Position numbers and translations under genes: made by a program. A stretch of DNA of 64,000 bases from Bacillota bacterium (lineage in GTDB: Bacteria > Bacillota_A > Clostridia > Lachnospirales > Lachnospiraceae). The stretch lies in contig JAEYMU010000052.1 of assembly GCA_023407175.1 (NCBI GenBank), positions 62,001-126,000 of the forward strand, in the 5' to 3' direction. The notes beneath the pieces were generated by a model. That model was given only the letters and a program-made list of their open reading frames with translations. It had not been told where the DNA came from and made no database searches. Of this stretch, positions 1-8,226 are shown piece by piece. The first letter of the stretch is position 1. Each line of letters begins with the position of its first letter.

Positions 1-1
1 G

Positions 2-475
2 AGAAAAGCTGAGGAGGCAAGAAAAGAGGAGGAGAGGAGAAAGCAGGAGGAGAAAAAACTGGCGGCGGCCAGACGCAGGGAAGAGGAACGGCTTAGAATG
101 GAGGAAGAGAAAAAAGCGCTGGAGGCAAGACGGGAAGAGCTAAGGCGCAAGGCTTTGGAAAAGCAGCAGGCTCTGGAGCAGAAAAAGCAACAGGTGGATC
201 AGAAGGAACAAATCCTACATAGTATGAAGGAAGAGCTTAAGCCCTCCCAGGAGAAAACAGACATGGAGATGCTGATGGAGGGACTGGAGGAGATTGCTGC
301 TGAGAAGGAAAGAAGCTTCCAGGAGAGAATAGAGAAGGACAGGCAGGAAGCGGATAAGAAGACTGTCGATATCAGTGTGGCACAGAAGGCCGCTCCGGTG
401 AAGCTTAAATCCCAGGCCATGAGCCGCCAGGAGGAAAAACTGATAGAGGATGTGCTGAAAGAATTCTTTGCATGA
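2..475 (+). CDS. C-terminal part of a charged coiled-coil protein (partial)
   Basis: The reading frame is open from base 2 to the TGA at 473-475, so the true start lies outside the window; 157 residues are visible. The segment is dominated by Glu, Lys, Arg, Gln and Ala with almost no aromatic or hydrophobic residues until the end, the pattern of a long coiled coil. The last 30 residues, ending LIEDVLKEFFA, look more like a short amphipathic helix. No catalytic motif or membrane segment is visible. It lies directly upstream of pgi, but no functional link is evident. Function unknown; it could be a structural or scaffolding protein. Confidence 0.7.
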   Translation, partial: RKAEEARKEEERRKQEEKKLAAARRREEERLRMEEEKKALEARREELRRKALEKQQALEQKKQQVDQKEQILHSMKEELKPSQEKTDMEMLMEGLEEIAAEKERSFQERIEKDRQEADKKTVDISVAQKAAPVKLKSQAMSRQEEKLIEDVLKEFFA

Positions 476-561
476 ATTATTTTGCCAATGGACAGAAAAA
501 TTATTGAATAATAAGTTTGCCTTTGATAGAATATAAGAAAAAAAGAAAGGATGTACTAACA

Positions 562-1911
562 ATGGCAAACAAGGTATCATTTGATTTTTCTGTTGCAAAA
601 AAGTATATCTCGGATTCTGAGATTGAAATGATAAAGACTTCCGCAGAAACAGCGAAGAATACGCTGGTAGAAAAAACGGGCGCAGGAAATGACTTTTTGG
701 GTTGGATTGATCTTCCCGTAGACTATGATAAGGAGGAATTTGCACGCATTCAGGCGGCAGCAGCCAAAATTCAGAAGGACTCTGAAGTGCTGCTGGTAAT
801 CGGAATCGGAGGCTCCTATCTTGGGGCGAGAGCTGCGATCGAATTTTTAAGACACAGCTTTTATAACAGTGTGTCCAAGGAAGTAAGAAAGACACCGGAG
901 ATTTATTTCTGCGGTAATAACATCAGCAGCAACTATATGAATCATCTGAAGGAAGTTATCGGAGACAGGGATTTCTCCATCAATATTATCAGCAAGTCAG
1001 GTACGACCACAGAACCGGCAATTGCTTTCCGTGTATTTAAAAAGCTGCTGAATGAGAAGTATGGTAAGAAGGAAGCGGCAGGAAGAATCTATGCAACTAC
1101 GGATAAGGCCAGAGGAGCACTGAAAAGTCTGGCGACAGAGGAAGGCTATGAGAGCTTTGTCGTACCCGATGATGTGGGCGGACGTTTCTCCGTGCTTACC
1201 GCAGTCGGGTTGTTACCGATTGCTGTCAGCGGAGCGGATATCGGTAAGCTGATGGAAGGAGCTGCAAGCATGAGAAGCTACTGCTTAAACAGCCCCTTTG
1301 AAGAGAATGATTCCCTGCGGTATGCAGCAGTACGCAATATTTTGCTGCGTAAGGGTAAGAGCATCGAAATTTTAGTAGATTATGAGCCGTCCCTGCACTT
1401 TGTGTCGGAATGGTGGAAGCAGTTATACGGCGAGAGCGAGGGTAAGGATCAGAAGGGTATCTTCCCGGCAGCAGTTGATTTTACAACGGATTTACATTCC
1501 ATGGGCCAGTTTATACAGGATGGTCAGCGTACTCTGTTTGAGACAGTAATCAATGTCGAGAAATCCGCTACAGAGATTATCCTGGAGGAGGAAGAAATTG
1601 ATCTGGACGGCCTGAACTATCTAGCTGGTAAGAGCGTTGATTTTATTAATAAGAGTGCGATGAAGGGTACGCTGCTTGCCCATACAGACGGAAATGTGCC
1701 GAACCTTCAGATTACCTTACCAGAACAGAATGAATTCTATCTGGGTGAATTATTCTATTTCTTTGAGTTTGCCTGCGGTGTCAGCGGTTATATGCTTGGC
1801 GTAAATCCCTTTGACCAACCGGGTGTGGAGAGCTACAAGAAGAATATGTTTGCACTTTTGGGCAAACCCGGATATGAAGCGGCACGTGAAGAGCTGCTGA
1901 AGAGATTATAA
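562..1911 (+). CDS. pgi: glucose-6-phosphate isomerase
   Basis: Interconverts glucose 6-phosphate and fructose 6-phosphate in cytoplasmic glycolysis. The 449-residue protein matches the short bacterial form in length. The SIS sugar-phosphate site is visible as [15 protein letters not shown] near residue 80 and [14 protein letters not shown] near 145. The region around [10 protein letters not shown] (near 295) and DLHSMGQF carries the expected catalytic Glu and His. The frame extends upstream to a TTG at 517, but ATG 562 (MANKVSFDF) fits the family start and has AGAAAGG about 11 bases before it. There is no terminator directly after the stop; the nearest strong one is at 2269. Confident call. 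Confidence 0.96.
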   Translation: MANKVSFDFSVAKKYISDSEIEMIKTSAETAKNTLVEKTGAGNDFLGWIDLPVDYDKEEFARIQAAAAKIQKDSEVLLVIGIGGSYLGARAAIEFLRHSFYNSVSKEVRKTPEIYFCGNNISSNYMNHLKEVIGDRDFSINIISKSGTTTEPAIAFRVFKKLLNEKYGKKEAAGRIYATTDKARGALKSLATEEGYESFVVPDDVGGRFSVLTAVGLLPIAVSGADIGKLMEGAASMRSYCLNSPFEENDSLRYAAVRNILLRKGKSIEILVDYEPSLHFVSEWWKQLYGESEGKDQKGIFPAAVDFTTDLHSMGQFIQDGQRTLFETVINVEKSATEIILEEEEIDLDGLNYLAGKSVDFINKSAMKGTLLAHTDGNVPNLQITLPEQNEFYLGELFYFFEFACGVSGYMLGVNPFDQPGVESYKKNMFALLGKPGYEAAREELLKRL

Positions 1912-2375
1912 ATAGAAATTAAAATACAGGCAGCCGGACAAATAACAGATATTATTAACAAGGAACATTATCTTGGAGCATGTCTAAAAACTGCTTGTAC
2001 CGGGCCGAATAATGGCTGGAATGGTACAAGGAGCTTTCAGGCATGTCCTGGCAGGAATTGATGTGATAACCAGCCTGGCTGGTGTAACAATAATATTTTT
2101 GCAGAGTATAATGTATTGAATAAATAAGGTAGCAGGACGGTTTATCGGGAAACGATACATATCTTTAAGCATTCGCAACCGAATCCCTTTTACCTCATGA
2201 AGAGTGTGAACAGTTTACTGTCTTGATACCTTACCAGAACTATTCGGCTGCTTAAAATAGATATGACGAACCGCCCCTTGAAATACAGGGGCGGTTTTGT
2301 TAGACTGGATATGATAAAATATAGCATATTTCGTATATAAGTGATAATAACCGGCTTCTTAGGAAAGGATAACTT
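1912..2375. other. intergenic region with no recognisable gene
   Basis: The 464 bases between pgi and the radical SAM gene hold one clear element, the terminator at 2269-2300. A 35-codon hydrophobic stretch (from the ATG near 2020, MAGMVQGAFRHVLAG) is open on the + strand but has no ribosome site, and a 64-codon frame on the - strand has none either. I read both as chance. The length could also suit an untranslated RNA ending at the hairpin, but I see no promoter or conserved fold. Confidence 0.4.
2269..2300 (+). terminator. rho-independent terminator
   Basis: Perfect 10-bp stem AACCGCCCCT / AGGGGCGGTT with an 8-base loop, followed by TTTTGTT. It lies about 360 bases after the pgi stop and 75 bases before the next gene, so it probably ends the pgi transcript and insulates the radical SAM gene. 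Confidence 0.8.
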
Positions 2376-3464
2376 ATGAATACAGGCAGTGAATTGACAG
2401 AATATATGAACAGTGCTGTACTTCGGCTGATAACAAGGGTGCTTAAGGCCACACTGCATAATCCGGGAGAAGCCTCCTTTCTCCTTAAGTTCAGGGCGGT
2501 GCTGCATAAGGCGAATAAAAAGCGGTTGGAAAGCGAGGAGAGAGGCGTTCATATCCCGGCTTTTCTGATCTCCAGTATAACCAACAGCTGTAATCTGCAT
2601 TGCAGGGGCTGCTATGCTAGGGAAAACCATATCTGCGGTGAAACGGCCGATAAGCCCCTGCTTTCCACAAAGAGGTGGTATGAAGTGTTTCAGGAGGCTG
2701 CCGAGCTGGGTATCACCTTTAATCTTCTTGCAGGGGGAGAACCGCTGCTTAGAAAAGAGGTGATTCTTCAGGCTGCGAGGCTTCCGCGGATGATATTCCC
2801 TATCTTTACAAATGGTCTGATGATAGGAGAGGAATACATAAGGCTTTTCTTAAAGCATAGAAATCTCATTCCAGTAATCAGCCTGGAGGGAGAAAAAGAG
2901 ACCACAGATGCAAGAAGAGGAGAAGGAACCTATACCAGGCTGAGCCGGATTATGCAGGAGCTAAAAACGGCAAAAATCCTGTACGGCATATCCATTACGG
3001 TCACAAGTGAAAACATAGGGCAGGTCACAAGTCCGGAATATATGAGGACTTTGGCCGGATTGGACTGCTGCCTGGTATTCTTTATCGAATATGTCCCTGT
3101 TTCGGCAGGAACGGAGCACCTGGCATTGTCGGAGACAGAACAGGCTTATCTGGAGGAGCGGCAGCTTAAGCTAAGAGATGAATTCGAGGAAATGATTTTT
3201 CTGTCCTTTCCGGGAGATGAAAAGTATATGGGAGGATGTCTGGCGGCAGGCCGGGGATTTTTTCACATCAACCCCTACGGAGGAGCAGAGCCCTGCCCCT
3301 TTTCACCCTATTCGGACACAAATCTGACGCAGAGCAGTTTGTATCAGGCGCTCCAGTCCCCTCTATTTCATAAGCTGAATGCGGCAGGGCTTGTGGGAGG
3401 AGAGCATAAGGGAGGCTGTGCACTGTTTGAACAGGAGGCCAAGGTAAGAGCAATTTTGAATTAG
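2376..3464 (+). CDS. radical SAM protein with C-terminal extra cysteines (SPASM/Twitch-like)
   Basis: The CxxxCxxC iron-sulfur motif of radical SAM enzymes is at residues 72-79 (CNLHCRGC), followed by the SAM-contact motif GGEP near 120. The C-terminal third carries further cysteines (GGCLAAGRG, EPCPFSPY, KGGCALFE), suggesting an auxiliary cluster as in MoaA/SPASM relatives. The length of 362 residues fits. ATG 2376 is preceded by AGGAAAGGAT at a good distance. It stands alone between terminators, with no precursor peptide or biosynthetic partner, so the substrate cannot be named. An enzyme that modifies peptides or cofactors is plausible from the family; that is inference. Confidence 0.88.
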   Translation: MNTGSELTEYMNSAVLRLITRVLKATLHNPGEASFLLKFRAVLHKANKKRLESEERGVHIPAFLISSITNSCNLHCRGCYARENHICGETADKPLLSTKRWYEVFQEAAELGITFNLLAGGEPLLRKEVILQAARLPRMIFPIFTNGLMIGEEYIRLFLKHRNLIPVISLEGEKETTDARRGEGTYTRLSRIMQELKTAKILYGISITVTSENIGQVTSPEYMRTLAGLDCCLVFFIEYVPVSAGTEHLALSETEQAYLEERQLKLRDEFEEMIFLSFPGDEKYMGGCLAAGRGFFHINPYGGAEPCPFSPYSDTNLTQSSLYQALQSPLFHKLNAAGLVGGEHKGGCALFEQEAKVRAILN

Positions 3465-3477
3465 CAGATAAAAAGAA

Positions 3478-3523
3478 GGAATCGGTAAAGGCAAATGGAA
3501 CAGCCTTTATCGGTTCCTTTTTT
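3478..3523 (+). terminator. terminator of the radical SAM gene
   Basis: Stem GGAATCGGTAAAGGC / GCCTTTATCGGTTCC with one mismatch and a 10-base loop, then six T. The flanking A-rich side (AAAAAGAA) makes it usable from the - strand too, which suits the convergent hemolysin III gene. Confidence 0.85.
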
Positions 3524-3593
3524 ATACAATATATCCGGCAAATAAAACCTCATTTACCGGAGTACAATAGGTAAATAATTACCTGTCTTAGCA

Positions 3594-4262
3594 TTACGGC
3601 ATAACCGCAATATATAAATACATCAGCATAAAGTGGCAGAAGCTTCCACCAATACAAAACAGGTGGAATATTTCATGGGTGCCGAAATTCTTATGGCGGT
3701 TGTTAAAAATCGGAAGCTTCAGAGCGTAGATTACACCGCCTACGGTATAGATAATTCCGCCAGCCAGAAGCCATTCGAAGGCGGCCAGAGGCAGTGAATT
3801 GATAATCTGTGTGAAGGCAAGCACGCAGGTCCAGCCCATTGCAATATAAACGACAGCGGAAAACCATTTCGGACAGTGGACCCAGAAGCCGGTCACAATA
3901 ATACCGATGATTGCAAGGCTCCATACAATAGCTAACAGGGTCAGACCGGTGTGCCCGCCAAGAACAATAAGGCAGATCGGTGTATAGGTCCCCGCAATTA
4001 ATACATAGATTGACATATGGTCAAATTTCTTAAGCCTGATATGGGCTTTGCTGGTTCTTCCAAAGGTATGGTATACCGTGCTGGCGGTATATAATAATAT
4101 CATGCTTAGAATAAATATACCGAGTGAAATAAGATGGATTTTATCCGGGTGGCTTGCAGCCTTGATTAGTAGGGGTGTTGCAGCAAATACAGCCATCAGG
4201 GTTCCGATGAAATGGGTGATGGCACTGCCCGGATCCTTTACTTTAACTTTTCTTACAGTCAT
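3594..4262 (-). CDS. hemolysin III / PAQR family membrane protein
   Basis: The 222-residue protein is almost entirely membrane-spanning, with about seven hydrophobic segments. It carries the family signatures: a Ser and His in STVYHTFG near residue 60 and the C-terminal HEIFHLFCIGGSFCHF segment, whose His residues form the metal site in PAQR proteins. The family is widespread in Firmicutes; its bacterial role is unclear despite the hemolysin name. The start is supported by AAGGAG about 12 bases upstream. It is convergent with the radical SAM gene and divergent from the DUF951 gene. Confidence 0.92.
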   Translation of the reverse strand: MTVRKVKVKDPGSAITHFIGTLMAVFAATPLLIKAASHPDKIHLISLGIFILSMILLYTASTVYHTFGRTSKAHIRLKKFDHMSIYVLIAGTYTPICLIVLGGHTGLTLLAIVWSLAIIGIIVTGFWVHCPKWFSAVVYIAMGWTCVLAFTQIINSLPLAAFEWLLAGGIIYTVGGVIYALKLPIFNNRHKNFGTHEIFHLFCIGGSFCHFMLMYLYIAVMP

Positions 4263-4321
4263 AAAAAATCAGCTCCTTCTATGCTTATATTATGTATTTT
4301 TACCGTTGTGTTTATATTATA

Positions 4322-4353
4322 TACATGACGCGGAATTAATATTACGTCATGTA
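4322..4353. promoter_or_regulatory. palindrome in the divergent hemolysin III / DUF951 spacer
   Basis: Perfect 9-bp arms TACATGACG (4322-4330) and CGTCATGTA (4345-4353) are separated by 14 AT-rich bases. There is no T run, so it looks more like a protein-binding site than a terminator. Its partner is unknown. Confidence 0.4.
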
Positions 4354-4506
4354 GTAATAAAAACTATGTAATGTATAAATATATACTACACCATGCTGTT
4401 TTAAAATGCAAGATAAAATTTGTTTAATTTATAGATATATTATGTTATAATTTACAGCAAATATTACGAAACTTTGCATGTTGGCACAATAATGAGGAGA
4501 GAAATT

Positions 4507-4701
4507 ATGGATCTGAATATAGGTGATATTGTAAAACTGAAAAAACAGCATCCCTGCGGCAGCAGTGAGTGGGAGATACTGCGCGTCGGAATGGATTTTC
4601 GCCTAAAGTGCCTTGGCTGTGGGCATCAGGTTATGCTGCCCAGAAAGCAGGTGGAGAAGAATATCAAGCAGGTCAGAAAACCACAGGAAGGAAATGGCTG
4701 A
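4507..4701 (+). CDS. DUF951 family small protein
   Basis: This 64-residue protein (MDLNIGDIVKLKKQHPCGS...) matches the DUF951 family, a small conserved Firmicutes protein of unknown function. It has three cysteines, two in a CxxC pair (CLGC) that could bind zinc, and an SH3-like beta content. ATG 4507 is chosen over an upstream in-frame ATG at 4474 because GAGGAGAG sits just before it and the family starts MDL. Its TGA overlaps the ATG of the downstream HAD gene by one base, so the two are translationally coupled. A TATAAT box at 4446-4451 is a likely -10. Confidence 0.88.
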   Translation: MDLNIGDIVKLKKQHPCGSSEWEILRVGMDFRLKCLGCGHQVMLPRKQVEKNIKQVRKPQEGNG

Positions 4702-5351
4702 TGAAGGAATTTATTTTATTTGATCTGGATGGAACATTGACGAATCCCGAGTTGGGGATAACAAGGTCTATCCAGTATGCGCTGAAGGCTTTTCAGATAA
4801 TTGAGCCGAAGCTGGAGGATTTACGCAAATATATCGGCCCGCCGCTGCGGGACTCTCTCCAGGAGTTTAACGGTTTTGATGCCTCCCAGGCCGAGGAAGC
4901 CGTAGCAAAATACAGGGAATACTTTGTCAAAACAGGTATCTTCGAGAATGAAGTATATGAGGGCATCGAGACTTTGTTAGAAGGTCTCTGCAGAGCTGGA
5001 AAGACTCTGCTTGTAGCAACCTCCAAGCCGGAGGAATTTGCCCGAAGAATATTGGAGCATTTTGGACTGGAGGCCTATTTTGCCGATGTCTGCGGTGCGA
5101 CAATGGACGCTTCAAGGGACTCCAAGGAGGCGGTAATCCGTTATGCCTTGGAGAAAAATCAGATTACGGATTTAACCTCTGCAGTAATGGTTGGCGACCG
5201 CCTTCATGATATTGAGGGGGCAAAAAGTGCCGGAATTGCTTCCATTGGCGTGCTGTTTGGATTTGGAAGCAGGAGCGAGCTTGAGGAGGCAGGAGCGGAC
5301 AGGATTGCCGGTACGGTTGAGGAGCTATATCAGATTATTATGGAAATGTAA
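4701..5351 (+). CDS. HAD-superfamily phosphatase (phosphoglycolate phosphatase-like)
   Basis: A 216-residue HAD hydrolase of the Gph/PpaX type. Motif I is FDLDGT at residues 7-12 with the two catalytic Asp. Motif II is the Ser of ATSKPEE, and the last motif is MVGDRLHDIEGAK with the metal-binding Asp. A cap domain of four helices lies between motifs I and II. ATG 4701 overlaps the DUF951 stop, with AGGAAGG as ribosome site; the longer upstream frame is unsupported. Substrate specificity cannot be read from the sequence; 2-phosphoglycolate or pyrophosphate are common for relatives. Confidence 0.9.
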   Translation: MKEFILFDLDGTLTNPELGITRSIQYALKAFQIIEPKLEDLRKYIGPPLRDSLQEFNGFDASQAEEAVAKYREYFVKTGIFENEVYEGIETLLEGLCRAGKTLLVATSKPEEFARRILEHFGLEAYFADVCGATMDASRDSKEAVIRYALEKNQITDLTSAVMVGDRLHDIEGAKSAGIASIGVLFGFGSRSELEEAGADRIAGTVEELYQIIMEM

Positions 5352-5396
5352 CTTTTTGGTGAGATTATAAATTACGAAAGGAATAGGTAAAGTATG

Positions 5397-6149
5397 ATGA
5401 AGCTTATATCATGGAATGTAAACGGTCTCCGCTCCTGTCTGAATAAGGGCTTTGAGGAATTTTTTCGAAGTGCCGATGCGGATATATTCTGCCTTCAGGA
5501 GACCAAGCTCCAGCCGGAGCAGGTAGAGATTGCCTTCGAGGGCTATCACCAGTATTTTAATTCGGCAGTCAAAAAGGGCTATTCAGGGACGGCAATATTT
5601 ACAAAACAGGAACCCTTAAGCTTATGCTATGACCTGTGTATGGACAGGCATAATGAGGAGGGACGGGTAATCACTGCGGAGTATGAGGATTTTTATCTGG
5701 TTACGGTATATACGCCAAACTCCCAGAGGGAGCTGGCAAGACTGGATTACAGGATGGAGTGGGAGGAGGATTTCAGGGCCTATATCATGGGGCTGGACCG
5801 GAAGAAGCCGGTTGTCATCTGCGGAGATTTGAATGTAGCCCACCAGGAGATTGATTTAAAGAATCCGAAATCTAATACAAAGAATGCAGGCTTTACAAAG
5901 GAGGAACGAGATAAGATGACAAAGCTGCTTGGCAGCGGCTTCATCGATACCTTTCGTTATAAATATCCGGACCGGGTGGATGCCTATAGCTGGTGGTCCT
6001 ATATGTTCCATGCCAGAGAAAAGAATGTGGGTTGGCGTATTGACTACTTCCTGGCCTCAGAACGCCTGAAGGACAGGATTGAGGATAGTATTATCCGTAG
6101 TGAGGTTGAGGGAAGCGATCATTGTCCGGTGGAGCTTTTACTTTCTTGA
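5397..6149 (+). CDS. exodeoxyribonuclease III / AP endonuclease
   Basis: DNA repair enzyme that cleaves 5' of abasic sites. It belongs to the endonuclease/exonuclease/phosphatase fold and shows all expected motifs: KLISWNVNGLR at the N terminus, LQETKLQ with the metal-binding Glu, the NSQRELARLDYR segment, GDLNVAH, GWRIDYFL and the final GSDHCPVEL with catalytic Asp and His. About 250 residues, full length. Two adjacent ATGs (5394 and 5397) are possible; 5397 gives the usual MKLISWN start. AAAGGAA lies upstream. A single gene with no obvious operon partner. Confidence 0.94.
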   Translation: MKLISWNVNGLRSCLNKGFEEFFRSADADIFCLQETKLQPEQVEIAFEGYHQYFNSAVKKGYSGTAIFTKQEPLSLCYDLCMDRHNEEGRVITAEYEDFYLVTVYTPNSQRELARLDYRMEWEEDFRAYIMGLDRKKPVVICGDLNVAHQEIDLKNPKSNTKNAGFTKEERDKMTKLLGSGFIDTFRYKYPDRVDAYSWWSYMFHAREKNVGWRIDYFLASERLKDRIEDSIIRSEVEGSDHCPVELLLS

Positions 6150-6240
6150 TGTACACAATGCATTAGATTGCACTCTTTTGCAAAGCAGACGGTAGATTTC
6201 AGATGAAAATAAATAATGTTGGCAGGAAAGGAGCAGCGGC

Positions 6241-6834
6241 TTGAAACTATATGATATCACACAGGAGGTATTCAGCGGAGCGGTGTATCCTGGGGACCCG
6301 GCTCCTTCCTATGAAAGAGTGCTAAGCATTGCACAGGGAGAGATTTGTAATCTGACTGCTTTTACGATGTGTGCACACAATGCAACCCATATTGATGCCC
6401 CGTATCATTTCTTCGATAAAGGCAGGACAATTGAACAGATTGAGCTTTTTCGATGTGTCGGTCCCTGTACGGTTATTGAGCTTTCAAAAGAATACACGCG
6501 GGAGGAGCTGCTCCCAATTTTAGAGAAGAGTCAAAAAAGACTTCTGATTAAGGGAGAAAGTGCGGTTACGCCGGAGCTTGCCCGTCTCTTTCATGAACAT
6601 CAAATTTTACTGGTCGGGGTGGAGCCCCAGAGTGTCAGTTCGACGGATCCGGTTCCGGTACATCATGAGCTCTTAGGCAAAGAGGTGGTCCTTTTGGAAG
6701 GGCTGGTACTTAAGGAAGTAGAGCTTGGGGACTATTTCCTGTGTGCGGCTCCGCTTAAGCTGGGAGGCAGCGACGGGGCACCGTGCAGAGCTTTTTTGAT
6801 TGATTTTGGCGCCGGAGAAGAGTGTCTGTGCTAA
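6241..6834 (+). CDS. cyclase family protein (kynurenine formamidase-like metal hydrolase)
   Basis: A 197-residue member of the cyclase family (PF04199). The metal-binding signature HNATHIDAPYHF lies at residues 46-57, matching HxGTHxDxPxH with Ala in place of the usual Gly. The protein starts at TTG 6241, eight bases after AAAGGAG, with no ATG option nearby. The family includes kynurenine formamidase and other amide or ester hydrolases; no tryptophan catabolism genes are nearby, so the substrate is open. Confidence 0.85.
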   Translation: MKLYDITQEVFSGAVYPGDPAPSYERVLSIAQGEICNLTAFTMCAHNATHIDAPYHFFDKGRTIEQIELFRCVGPCTVIELSKEYTREELLPILEKSQKRLLIKGESAVTPELARLFHEHQILLVGVEPQSVSSTDPVPVHHELLGKEVVLLEGLVLKEVELGDYFLCAAPLKLGGSDGAPCRAFLIDFGAGEECLC

Positions 6835-6925
6835 GGCCGTGCTTCTAAATTTTACTTGTAATTATTTGTGTAAAAAGGTATACTTCATAATAGAAGGTAC
6901 GAATGAAGGTGAGGGTGAAATACAA

Positions 6926-7996
6926 ATGGAGGCAGTGCGAATCAGGACGGATCAGGCGGAATCCGGCATGACGGTTGCATCGGATATATTTAATGCAAAT
7001 AATCAGTTGATTATTACCAAGGGAACCGTTCTGGATGACAGGATGATAACTAAGCTTAGGTTCTACAATATCTATGGTTTATTAATCTATATAGGTAATG
7101 AACAAAAGCTGGAGCTGAAAGAAGAATCCTATATTGAAATGCTCCGGAATACACCCGAATTCAAGAAATTTAATCGTACCTATGTGGACACGGTCAGTGA
7201 TGTGGAAATTAATTTCAACAGAGTGATCAGTGGGGAGCGATTTAACATTGATGAGATGCTGGAACAGACGGACCGAATTATAAAGGAAGGCAGAAATGGA
7301 GCACATATACTGGAAATGCTTCATGGGATCCGTAATTATGATGATATGACCTATGTCCATAGCCTGAATGTATCTTTAATTTGCAGTATTTTTGCCAATT
7401 GGCTGAAGTATTCATGGGAGGATGCGAGAGTTCTCACCCTGAGCGGTTTGCTCCATGATATCGGTAAGATGCTTGTCCCCAGGGAAATTCTTTCAAAGGA
7501 CGGAAAGCTGACTGAGCAGGAATTCAATATTATAAAAACCCATACCATAAAGGGCTACCAGGTGCTTAAGGATCTGCCGTTAGATATCAGAGTAAAATAT
7601 GCGGCACTGATGCATCATGAAAGAGCCGATGGCAGCGGCTATCCCAATGGCTTTGTTGCGGAGCAGATCGAGGAATACGCAAAAATAGTTGCAGTTGCGG
7701 ATGTATATGATGCAATGACCTCCAACCGCCGTTACCGTAATGCAATCTGCCCCTTTGATGTGGTTGAGAATTTTGAACGGGATGGCTTCCTGAAATATGA
7801 TCCCGGATTTCTTATGACCTTCATGGAACGTATCGTTGAATCCTATTTACATAATATCGTTCGCTTAAATGACGGAAGAGAGGGCGAGGTCGTTATGATT
7901 AATAAGCTGGCACTCTCCCGGCCGGTGATCCGTATTGGGAGTGATTTTATTGATTTGTCCAAGGAGCATAGGCTGATGATAGAAGCGGTTGTATAA
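6926..7996 (+). CDS. HD-GYP domain protein, probable cyclic-di-GMP phosphodiesterase
   Basis: A 356-residue cytoplasmic protein. The N-terminal 130 residues resemble the DUF3391-like region found before HD-GYP domains (TVASDIFNANNQLIITKGTVL). The HD motif is in LLHDIGK near residue 176, and the GYP part, HHERADGSGYPNG, is near 229-241. Both are intact, so c-di-GMP hydrolysis is plausible. The frame is open back to 6800, but ATG 6926 has AAGGTGAGG upstream and a standard start. A possible promoter (TTGTGT-16-TAATAG) overlaps the gap after the cyclase gene. A terminator follows at 8016. Confidence 0.9.
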   Translation: MEAVRIRTDQAESGMTVASDIFNANNQLIITKGTVLDDRMITKLRFYNIYGLLIYIGNEQKLELKEESYIEMLRNTPEFKKFNRTYVDTVSDVEINFNRVISGERFNIDEMLEQTDRIIKEGRNGAHILEMLHGIRNYDDMTYVHSLNVSLICSIFANWLKYSWEDARVLTLSGLLHDIGKMLVPREILSKDGKLTEQEFNIIKTHTIKGYQVLKDLPLDIRVKYAALMHHERADGSGYPNGFVAEQIEEYAKIVAVADVYDAMTSNRRYRNAICPFDVVENFERDGFLKYDPGFLMTFMERIVESYLHNIVRLNDGREGEVVMINKLALSRPVIRIGSDFIDLSKEHRLMIEAVV

Positions 7997-8015
7997 CAAT
8001 AATATATGAGATGTG

Positions 8016-8051
8016 ATGCTCCTCCTGCGGCGTGCGGAGGGGCATATTTTA
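8016..8051 (+). terminator. terminator after the HD-GYP gene
   Basis: Stem ATGCTCCTCC / GGAGGGGCAT (one G-T pair) with a GC-rich loop, followed by ATTTTAT. It lies just downstream of the stop at 7996. Confidence 0.75.
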
Positions 8052-8226
8052 TGTCCTAAAAATCAGAAGCTCATAAATCCCTCAAAATTTAAACACAAAA
8101 TAATAACAGTTCTTAGATATACTGGAACAGTAGAGAGGAAATAGCTGGGAACTTATGAACCATATAAGTTTCAATTGCCGTATTCAACGATAATAATCTA
8201 TTCTATGTGTTAGATAGGAGGTAAAG

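Noticed and set aside
1984..2178. 64-codon frame on the - strand after pgi
   Set aside because: No ribosome site, no family resemblance, and it lies in a gene-free spacer.
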